Of a DNA stretch of 64,000 nucleotides, positions 55,132 through 64,000 are shown piece by piece; positions within the stretch are counted from its first letter, which is position 1; each line of letters begins with the position of its first letter. Source of the DNA: Nageia nagi (lineage: Eukaryota > Pinophyta); NCBI GenBank assembly GCA_050084985.1, contig JBITNC010000001.1, positions 68,324,001-68,388,000 of the forward strand, given 5' to 3'. A program made the translations under genes and the position numbers. Below the pieces are notes generated by a model that saw only the letters and a program-made list of their open reading frames with translations, made no database searches and had not been told where the DNA came from.

Positions 55132-56248
55132 TACAGTTAGGGTTAGTGTTAAGGTTAGCATTAGCATTATGATACTTAGTGGTCAGGGTTATGGTTAGTG
55201 GGTAGGGTTAGGGTTAGGGTTAATGGTTAGGGTTAGAGTTAGAGTTAGGGTACATAATTAGTGGTTAAGGTTAGTAGTTAGATTAAGATCAGTGTTAGTG
55301 TTAATGGTTTGGGTTATTAGTGGTTAGGGTTACTATTAGGGTTAGCATTAAGGTTAGTAGGTGCATTAAGGTTGAAGCTAGTCAAGGTATTGGTTAAGGT
55401 TAGGGTTAATGGCTAGGAGTTAGGGTTTGGGTTAGTGTTAATGTTAGGATACTTAATTAGTGGTTAGGGTTATGGTTATTAGGTAGGGTTAAGGTTAGGA
55501 TTAATGGTTAAGGTTAGGGTTAGAGTTAGATTTAGGGTACATAATTAATGGTTAGGGTTAGTGTTAGGGTTAACGGGTAATGGCTAGGAGTTAAGGTTTA
55601 GGTTAGTGTTAGCATTAGCATTAGGGTACTGAATTAGTACTCAAGGTTAGGGTTAATGGTTAGGATTAGGCTTAGTGTTTAGGGTTAGCTTTAATGGTTA
55701 AGAGTTAGGGTTAGGTTTAAGGTTAGGTTGGTTAAGGTTAACGTTAGCATTAGGGTACTTAGTACTCAAGGTTAAGGTTAATGGTTAGGGTTAGGCTTAG
55801 TGTTTAGGTTTAGCATTAATGGTTAGGAATTAGGGTTAGGATTAGGGTTAGAGTTAGTGTTAAGGTTAGTGTTAGCATTAGGGTACTTAGCGGTCAAGGT
55901 TATGGCTAGTGGATAGGGTTTAGGTGTTTTAGGGTTAGAGTTAGGGTACATAATTAGTGGTTAGGGTTAGCATTATGGTTAGTGGTTAGGTGAGGGTTAG
56001 TGTTAAGGTTAGAGTTAGGGTTATCATTAGGGTTATCATTAATGGTAAGGAGTTAGGGTTTGGGTTAGCATTAGCATTAAGGTACTTAGTGCTTAAGGTT
56101 AGGGTTAATATTAGGGTTAATTAGGATTAGTGTTTAGGTTGGTTACCATTAATGGTTAGGAGTTAAGGTTAGGATTAGTGTTAAGGTTAACATTAGCATT
56201 AGGGTACTTAGTGGTTGACGTTATGGTTAATGGGTATGGTTAGGGTTT
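55132..56248. repeat. Degenerate TTAGGG-like array, right part
   Basis: More than 1.1 kb dominated by ggttag/ggttagggttag with variants (gcattag, gtgttag, aaggttag). The period is six (TTAGGG), not the seven of the usual plant telomere TTTAGGG. A larger unit, gggtacttagtggtcagg...atggttagtgggtagg, recurs at about 55174, 55451, 55885 and 56206. Too degenerate for a functional telomere. Confidence 0.9.
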
Positions 56249-56315
56249 GTCTGGTTAATGATAACTTCTAAAAGAACTTTGATTGATGATATCTCTTCTA
56301 TTGCATAGAATGTAT

Positions 56316-56520
56316 ATGATCATTTTATATTTGTAGTTGAAAAATTTATAGATTATTATTATTATTATAGATGATCATTTTATATTTGTAGTTGAAAAAA
56401 TTTATAGATTATTATTATTCTTGTATATGATCATTTTATATTTTACTTAATCTTTAATAATTCTAATTCTAAGATTGAAATATTTATAGATTATTATTAT
56501 TCATGTACTAATCTCTTTTT
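56316..56520. repeat. 55-bp tandem repeat, three units and a fragment
   Basis: atgatcattttatatttgtag starts at 56316, 56371 and, shortened, 56427. Units end in ttatagattattattatt; a fourth partial end lies near 56495. Confidence 0.8.
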
Positions 56521-56545
56521 TGTTTAAATTGTAAAATAGGTTAGG

Positions 56546-57916
56546 ATGAGGAGTTATGCATCATCAGATTTAGATATTCAGATGCCATTACCTCAATGTT
56601 AGAGAGTTGTTAGGAGGCTAAGGAGTGATGTGTCATCTAATTTAGAGGAGTTATTGCACTAATTACTAGGATGTCAAGGAATGATGTTTCATCTAATTCA
56701 AAAAAGTTGCCTGCACCAATCATTAGGAGGCCAAGGAGTGATGTATCATCTAATTTAGAGCCTTAGATATTTCCTAGATGTCCCATGAGGAGGAATGATG
56801 TTTCATTAGATGATTACAAGGTAAGATGAATGTTATATTATTACATAAGATGTAGTTAAAAGGAAATATCATCTAAATTATCACTTTCATGCATGATATT
56901 ATTTGTAATATTTAACTTTATTTTATTACTAATGTTGTAGGAACAAAATGTGCAAAGGATCAATGATTCATCATCATCATCAAAAGATGATGATGCCCAT
57001 GAGGTAATCAATTGATTAATATTTGATTTTATTTTTGTATTCTTATATATTGAATGATATCAAATAAAACTAAATAAAATCAATATGTAGATCTAGAAGA
57101 TGAAGCCAAAATAATGTGTAGGTCCATTGATAGATGAAGTTAGAGAGATGCCTACAAGAATAAGATTTCAAAAGTAGCTTCATGATCAATTAATAAAGGA
57201 TGCATATGAGCAACCATTTGATCTACTAGAGGAGGATGTTCATGACTTGGGTTTGATGTGCATGCCAACAAAGCTACAACTTAAATATCAATATACATAT
57301 GATCATGGGAATATGGTGCATGGTCAACTAAAATACATTTTCCAAAGGCTTATGATATATTTACTTAATGTGTCATTTATTAATCATCAAACCATCTAAA
57401 ATGTACTTTGGATATAATTTATTTATACATAGTGCTATGGTTATTAATCTAGGTTTCGAGATAGAGCTATTGATGCCATTTTGTGGGCCAATTTACATAG
57501 CAACGATTTGGAGACAATTAGTAGGATATATGTATAGTATGTCCACATATGGAGTTTGTGTAAATGCTTCCAATATTCCACCTCCACAATATTCAAAATG
57601 CTTATGCATTGCTGGTTGACCAAAAATACAAGAAAACATAGAAAGATACATAAATAGTTGTGTAGGTGGAGAATGGGCACCAAATTGTGAATTTCACCAA
57701 TGTACTAATAATAAAGAAGACTTTATGGTTAGACAAATGAATAATTATATAGTTATTGTTCCCATTAAAACTCTTAATATTGGTGATGAGCTACTAGCTC
57801 ACTATAGTTATAGGAGACCTACTCCAACATGTAAGGCACGAACTTTGGAGTTAGGAGATGATAAAAATGTAATAATTCATCCAAGACCAAAACCTAAAAA
57901 TAAAAAAAAAAATTAA
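56546..57916 (+). pseudogene. Gene with SET-domain-like C-terminus, three exons, broken
   Basis: Exons by GT-AG: 56546-56820, 56941-57003 and 57091-57916. Exon 1 encodes MRSYASSDLDIQMPLPQ followed by three Arg-Arg/Ser-Asn-Asp-Val-Ser-Ser repeats (RRLRSDVSSNLE, RMSRNDVSSNSK, RRPRSDVSSNLE). Exon 2 is Ser/Asp-rich. In exon 3 a frame from 57368 has IIKPSKMYFGYNLFI, then GFEIELLMPFCGPIY, like the first half of a SET domain (x-S-x-x-x-G-x-G-L-F, G-x-x-I, G-x-I-Y). After a TGA at 57617 the same frame goes on to YINSCVGGEWAPNCEFHQC and IVIVPIKTLNIGDELLAHYSY, like the N-x-S-C-x-P-N-C and G-E-E-L-x-Y motifs that bind S-adenosylmethionine and the target lysine in SET methyltransferases. A basic tail follows. 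Stops in exons 1 and 3 make it a pseudogene. The call rests on motif reading only. Its place between the repeat array and TNP2 suggests transposon cargo. Confidence 0.6.
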
Positions 57917-58157
57917 TGGTTACTAATGTGTATGAATGGATATTTCAATTTGTATGTATGGATAATGGATTTTATGTTTGGATGTATCAATTTGTTATAT
58001 GCATTATGGATGTATCATCAATCTGCATATGGATGTATATTCAAATTATATGTTTAGAACTTATTTTTTAATTCTAAATTAATGGTTTATAACAACTTAT
58101 TTTAAAGGAAACAAATAGTCATCATGACCAATCAAGAATGATAACTATTACACCAAT

Positions 58158-61100
58158 ATGCATCAAAATAATGTAAGTAGGAGAGATAAAAAGATACTAC
58201 TTAAAGCATGGACCCTTAAGCAATATGCAAAGTTTACGTCTGAACCAAATCCAATAAATCTTATTCAAATACCTTTGTGGGATTCAAGCACTGATGATGA
58301 TAAATTAAGAGAGGATAATATTGGTTATTATGATGATGTTGATAATAATGTTGATGAAGAAAATGGAATTGATGTTTACTTGAGTCCCTCTATGTTCATG
58401 TTGATGATGAAGAAAGAGATGATGATTTAGAAATGGATAGCATGTATAGTGCTTTCAAAACTAAATTATATGAAGGAACAAACATAATTGTATTATCAGT
58501 GATCCTACTTCTAATGAACATAAAAGCCAAATATAGATGATCAAATACAAGTTTCACTTCTCTACTAAGGTTTGAATTTTATTTTGTTTTATGATATTTC
58601 AATTTCTCATATTTTAATTTATTTTAATGAAATTAAGTACATAAATTATTTTTAATTTGTATTATAGGTTACTAGAAGAAAAGTTATTGCCAAGTGATAA
58701 TGTCATCCTAGATTCATGCAAAAAAAGCATGTGATATTATGAAGGATGTAGGAGTCAAGGATAATTCATACCATGCATGTATTAATGATTGCATATTGTA
58801 TAGAGAAGAAGAATATGATACAAATACTGAATGTCTAAAGTGTGAAGAATCAAGATACAGTGAAATAGGGAAAAAACTCCAATTAAGGTTGTTCGTGTAA
58901 TGCCAATCCTTCCTAGGTTGATGTGAATATTCCACTATAAGTCACATGTAGAGTTAATGGATTGGCATGCAAGAAATATAAGTGAAGAAGGTGTGTTGCA
59001 TATACCTATAAATAGTAAAGCAATGAAACATATAGAGGAGAAGTGGCTTGAAAATTTTAAGGATGAACCTAGTAGTGTCAGATTGGGTTTAGCAATGGAT
59101 GGTGTTAATCCATTTTCAAACCAAACATCCACTTGTTCATGTTGGCCTATTGTTATAATCAATTATAACATACCTCTATGGAAGTATATAAGAAAAGAGT
59201 ATTTGATGTTGGCTATTATAGTCCCTAATCGAAACAAGTTAAACACATGGATCTCTACCTTAAACTAGTAATTGATGAGTTATAGCTCTTATGGAAAGGA
59301 ATTCAAATGTATGATATAAGTAGACCTATCAATCAGAGGTCATTCAAATGTTATGACATACTATATTGGAATATACATGATTATCCAAGGCTTTCTATTT
59401 GTGTAGGTTTCATACATATATACATGTCTATATTTGATTTTTTATAATCATATGAATTATATCCATTCTCTAAATAAACTTATCACAGGTCCTCGTACAA
59501 AAGGTTATCATGCTTTTTGTGGTGTGAGAAAAATATTCCATCAAGATATTCAAGTAAGATGAATAAGATGGAATATATTGGCCATAGGAAATATTTGTTA
59601 ATGGATCTTACTTTTCAAAAAAAGAGAGCTTATGGTCCAGTAGATAAAACCCTTATTCCTATTTACAAAACTTCTATGATTGGTTGATAAAGTACCATGA
59701 ATGCATGGAAAATGTTAAAAAAAGAGCCCATGATGAAGGTACTACTTTAGGGGCAGATGATGAGATTATTCTTGGCAAAAATGATTTACTAGTAGGTGAA
59801 GTATTATACAGTACAATATATTTGTAATATGTTTATTATTTTGAAAATATACAATGTTTATTATTAATTGGTTGCATGTTTTCAGGAATTAACAAATTAT
59901 CAATATTTTATACACTAGAATATTGGAAGGAGTTGTTAGTAACACATTTAATGGATCCTTTGCACATTGTAAAGAATATTACAACTTCTTTGTATTGGTA
60001 TACAATAAGCAAAGAAGTAGATTTTAATACCATGAGAAAAGAATTAAAATATATTAAGAAATGAAATCTTTATGGATAACTAACTATCAAGATGGAAGAA
60101 AAGAAGTACCTACACCAACATGACTTATGAAAAAAGATGAAGTGAAAAGTTACACAAACTTACTCAAAACATCATAACACCAACAGATTATGGATCATCT
60201 CTAAGAAGTGCATTCAGTGCTAATGGCAAAATCATAGAATTCAAGACTCATGATTACCATAACTTCATGAAGGTATTTATCTTATATTATGTTTTTCAAT
60301 TTTTCATTGAAATAAAATACTTGTTATATTTACGCTTCATACTTTCTATAACATATTTTTCCAATTGCAATTCATGGATGTGGGGCTCTACATGTTGATC
60401 TTAAACATGCAATCAATAGATTATCATTATTTCTAAGGTATGTCATGTTATAGTATGACTTTATGAAAAATAATATAACATGCATTTATTCTTATTTTCT
60501 AATATTTTATGCATTTTGACATGCAATATTTTGATAATATTATATTTTCATGAATAGCTGGTTATCTTCAAAGGAGATACATGTGGTTGCAATAGATCAA
60601 TGATGTAGAGAGATTTTTGAAATTGTCTGAAAATTAGAAAAATAATTACCACTTGCTTTTATGGACATAACAGTGCACCTATTGATCCACCTAGTAGATG
60701 ATGTTGACATGGAAAGAGTTATGGCTACTAGAGATAAGTTTGTTTTTGAAGAGATTTTTAAAAGTGCTAAAGGGATTCGTTAGACAACATTCATGACCAA
60801 AAGGATCTATAGGTGAGGGATACATTGTACAAGAATCATTTTTTTATGCAAGTGAGTATCTATCCCAAATATATCTTCCTAATCCAAAGATGTGGAATGT
60901 AGACAAAAACAATGAGAAATTAGAAGGGGAGGTCTTAGAAATAGGTAGAACATTGTATTCTATTAAAGGTATTAACTATGTTTTAGATATGTACATGCAT
61001 TTTAGATTTACAAATTATATATATGCATAATTACTAGCTAACAAGTTTGTATTATGGTATTGTGAATTTGCAGATTATGATCATCATGAATTTGTAAATT

Positions 61101-61917
61101 GATTTATCATGATGCATTATGCATGTTACGAAAAGTGGATTGATTTGTACTAAACTAAAAGAAGGGAAATTGAACAAGAATGTTCCTTATTTCATAAAAA
61201 GAATCAAAGGGGTACATCTAGTCTATTTGAAAATCTAAGAGAGGAAAATTGGCCACAAGAATGTCCAAGGTCATGGATGAAGAATGAAATTGAAATGAAA
61301 CAACAAGCTATAAAAGGAAAAATATATGAAGATGATGAAAATACATTAAATATTGCTATAAGATGCAAGTTTGAGGTAATTATTTTTATTAATATTTTAG
61401 AAAAATTTAATTTTTATGTAAATATATTCAAGCACTAATAACATCTTTTGTATAAATATGTGCAAGCACTATATTTCCCTACAATGTGGGCATATGGTCA
61501 AAACTTTAGAAAAGAAAAGAATGATGAGAGAAGAATGACATTTGACTATGGAATGATGGCTAATTTTTATTAAAAAATTCATGCAAGTTCAAGAGATACA
61601 AACTTGATATAAGAAAAATTAAAATATGTTGGAAAAATTCAAAAAATTATAGGTCTTTTTAGTCTATGATATTTAAATGTAAATGGTTTGACACATTCAA
61701 TAGAAGAACAATATTTCATGATAGACCTCGTGAATACTTTGCAATTGACTCCACATGCATTTTACATGAAAACAAAGAACCTTATATTTTCTCACAACAT
61801 TGTAGTCAAATATATTTCATCCTTGATGTTGATGATGACAAAAAGTGATTTTTAATTGAATGTAATCCTAGAGGAAAACATATTGTATGTCTCAATGAAC
61901 AAGATAATTCACAATGA
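58158..61917 (+). pseudogene. CACTA transposase (TNP2 / Transposase_21 type) with DUF4216-like tail
   Basis: TNP2 is the main transposase of En/Spm-CACTA elements and acts on the element ends. An acidic first exon (58158-58430) is of uncertain membership. From 58672: KDVGVKDNSYHACINDCILY, CLKCEESRYSE, VRVMPILPRL, then MDWHARNISEEGVLHIP, LENFKDEPSSVRLGLAMDGV and NPFSNQTSTCSCWPIVIINY (58957-59180), the clearest part. Next: PINQRSFKCYDILYWNIHDY, GPRTKGYHAFCG, YIGHRKYLLMDL, YWKELLVTHLMDPLHIVKNI (about 59915), GSSLRSAFSANGKIIEF, HDYHNFMK, IAIHGCGALHVDLKHAINRL and LAFMDITVHLLIHLVDDV. The tail at 61666-61917 has FKCKWFDTFNRRTIFHD and YIFSQHCSQIYFILDVD, typical of DUF4216, which often follows TNP2. 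At least six introns and many stops or shifts. No downstream terminal repeat was found. Confidence 0.85.
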
Positions 61918-63102
61918 CAATATTATAATTGATATGCTTTTCACTAGTATCTTGAACTTTTCATATGTATAGCTTGCTCTTTCCATGTGGTATGAAAATA
62001 CTATTTATATTTAACTCCATATAAGTTACAATTGCAAATGATATATTTACAAAAAGAGTACAATGGAATATTAATGAACATGGGATTGAATTGATTTTTT
62101 GCTTATAAAATGATAAATCAACTATGAACTTGTATAGTGATAAATTAAGATAATTATATTAACTTGTATAATGCTTAATATGGAGGTTATAAGGATCCTT
62201 ACAAGTTGATGGTGTGTTACAACACCAATTTACTCAATCTTCAAAGGAAACACATAAATAATTATTTTCTATTATTTGAATATATTGATATGATCAAAAT
62301 ATGAAAGAGTTTAAGGGAATCATTCAAGTACAGTTAATCATTACAATTAACTTATGTGAAGGAAATCTTAACCATATTTGCACCATGTATCTTGTCAAAT
62401 AATTCTCTTGCCTTTATAATGTATATTTTTCATATTTTGCATTGTTGATTAGGATTGTGTAATATATGCGCCGTGAACAATCTTAACCAAAGTAAATCAA
62501 GAACAAACTATGGTGACAGTCTGATCTCCGGAGAAGGTCGGTTCCTTATACATTGGGTGTAGGAGAAGTAACAGGAAAGAAAATAAAAAAGTAGAGTGTG
62601 AGGAATTTAAGCAAAAAGGCTTAGGGTAATAAGAGAGAAAGCAAAGGTGGATCACTAGTTCAGCACGGGCTTTCACAGTGTGTGAAACCTTGGTCTGAAT
62701 CTAGTGTAGCAGCTACGGTACAAGCTCTCACTCTCTAATAGTTTCCCAGCTTTACTCTACCATGTAGCAGACACAGTTATACTAGCAGCTCATGATTACC
62801 ATTCAGGAAATAAGCCAAGCTACCACGATGTAACCAAATTAAGAATGATAATTACAAGTGCTAGACAAGAAAGGTCAAGATGGTTTCATATTACTGATAA
62901 AAACTACAAGTCTTCGAGAACAAATGTAAAGAGCAATATTAGGGCTTCCGACCCTTCTTTCACTTTATTTTCATATACTTATACTGAAGCAACAACAGTT
63001 ACAAGAATTGTAGAATAGAAATGTTTACAAAATGGCTTCAAGATTTTAGCCTTCTTTTAATTGATACTACCTACATATGCCACTTGGTAGAATATTACAA
63101 AA
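61918..63102. other. Unassigned sequence after TNP2
   Basis: Up to about 62455 AT-rich CACTA flank. From about 62460 the base composition rises in GC and changes character (gcgccgtgaacaatc, ctccggagaaggtcgg), suggesting a junction to another repeat. No gene, LTR edge or CACTA end identified. Confidence 0.45.
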
Positions 63103-63179
63103 TTGGGCAGATTACAGATGATACGGCTTCTTGATGACTGTGATCTGACTTCTCATTATCCTTATCTCTTTTGGGATAT

Positions 63180-63900
63180 TCTATTTACTGGCTCCGGCTA
63201 TTTGATCTCTCTTTGCTATTCTCATCTCTACATTCCAGAATGCTCTATTCACTGGCTCCAGCTATTTGATCACTCCTTACTGACCTCATCACTTTTGAGA
63301 CCCAGTTTCATTCAAAAACATGAACATCATTCTCCCTATGACATCATCTTCATACTTCTGGAATGTTTTACTCACTGGCTTTGGCTATCCGATCACTTCT
63401 TGCTGACCTCATCACTTCCGGGACCTAGTTTCATTCAAGAATGTGAACATTGTCCTACCCATGACATCATCTTCATACTTCTAGAATGCTCTACTCACTT
63501 TCTCCAGAACCCAATTTCCACAATTGAGCTTTTATCATTTCATTTCGGAATGCTTTATCTACTGACTCCAACCTTTTAATCACCCCTTGCTAACCTCATC
63601 ATCTCCAGAACCTGATCTTTACCAAAATGTGACTATCTTATCCTCTGTGATGCCATCATCTTATTCTGGAATGCTTTACTTCCAGAACACTTAATTTATG
63701 GGCTCTAACTTCTTCAATTATCTCTTGCTAACCTCATCACTTCTTGGACCCAGTTTCATTCAAAATTGTGAGCATCATCCTCCCCGTGACATCATCTTCA
63801 TACTTCCAGAATGTTTTACTCATCGGCTCTAGCTATTTGATCACCCCTCACTGACCTCATCACTTTCGAGATCTGATTTTGGGTTAAGGCCTGAAATTGC
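63180..63900. repeat. Degenerate tandem repeat, unit about 122-139 bp, about five to six units
   Basis: ggctccagctatttgatcac (with variants) recurs at 63189, 63254, 63378, 63563, 63702 and 63824. Each is followed by ctgacctcatcactt, gtttcattcaa and gacatcatcttcatactt. The 158-codon ORF at 63103 is a product of the repeat, as its residues repeat too. Confidence 0.85.
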
Positions 63901-64000
63901 TGACATCATCTCTTCCAGAACCCGGGTTACTCAACATTAACTTCGAGGGGCTTTTCTTCTTTCATAATGATAATCATTTTCGAAAATGGTTCTTAAAACC

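Noticed and set aside
55132-56248. Functional telomere
   Set aside because: The array is internal, degenerate, has a six-base period unlike the usual plant repeat, and carries higher-order units.
62125-62136. Right CACTA terminus (tatagtg)
   Set aside because: Only five bases match CACTA when reversed; nothing beyond matches the 41920 end and no subterminal repeats are near.
63103-63579. 158-codon ORF as a gene
   Set aside because: It is read from a tandem repeat and the product repeats with it.

Overview
This is plant nuclear DNA, AT-rich and dominated by transposable elements. The one recognisable host gene is a plant-type translation initiation factor eIF1 (SUI1) with GT-AG introns. The rest is mostly nested Copia and Gypsy LTR retrotransposons, CACTA-type DNA transposons and degenerate repeats. 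The transposon density, the large Tat-like Gypsy elements and the long spacers fit a large-genome seed plant, perhaps a gymnosperm, but nothing fixes the species. Two runs of exactly 100 N (4662-4761 and 21616-21715) are scaffold gaps of unknown true size.

Layout. 1-1939: 5' leader and LTR of a minus-strand Copia (Copia-0) inserted into the 3' LTR of Gypsy-1. 1940-6508: Gypsy-1, minus strand, with gag and integrase remnants. 8000-9313: a small CACTA-like element carrying a broken PPR-gene fragment. 11.4-14.06 kb: eIF1 with its upstream region. 15.96-17.7 kb: a Copia gag remnant followed by an inverted copy of the eIF1 upstream region. 17.76-18.39 kb: a foldback element. 19.0-21.6 kb: an older, different Copia (Copia-B), cut by a gap. 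21.7-26.9 kb: Copia-2. 26.94-41.59 kb: Gypsy-2 on the minus strand, split by the young Copia-1 (27033-34791, TSD attat). 41.59-41.92 kb: a Copia reverse transcriptase scrap. From 41.92 kb: a CACTA terminus, a minus-strand CACTA-type gene (42.7-45.1 kb) with a solo Copia LTR in an intron, and a degenerate TTAGGG-like array split by Copia-3 (47091-55126, TSD agagt). After that come a gene with a SET-domain-like C-terminus (56.5-57.9 kb), a TNP2 transposase pseudogene with a DUF4216-like tail (58.2-61.9 kb), and an unassigned tail with a roughly 125-bp tandem repeat (63.2-63.9 kb).

Copia-0, -1, -2, -3 and the solo LTR are one family. They share a U3 palindrome kept in different sequences, a TATAAATA-type box, a tRNA-iMet-like primer site (where present), a long variable leader and a repeat array in the 3' UTR. 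In Copia-1 that array is five 24-nt hairpins whose stems change in step. Copia-1 looks recent (one mismatch seen over 438 LTR bases), yet it has lost the end of its 5' LTR and its primer site. In their place is a GC-rich segment with a 236-codon ORF.

The most interesting items are the covarying hairpin array and U3 palindrome, the replaced 5' region of Copia-1, the SET-like gene beside a TNP2 transposase, the PPR fragment inside a CACTA, the TTAGGG-like array used as an insertion target, and the inverted duplication of the eIF1 upstream region beside an eIF1 copy with a one-base frame break.
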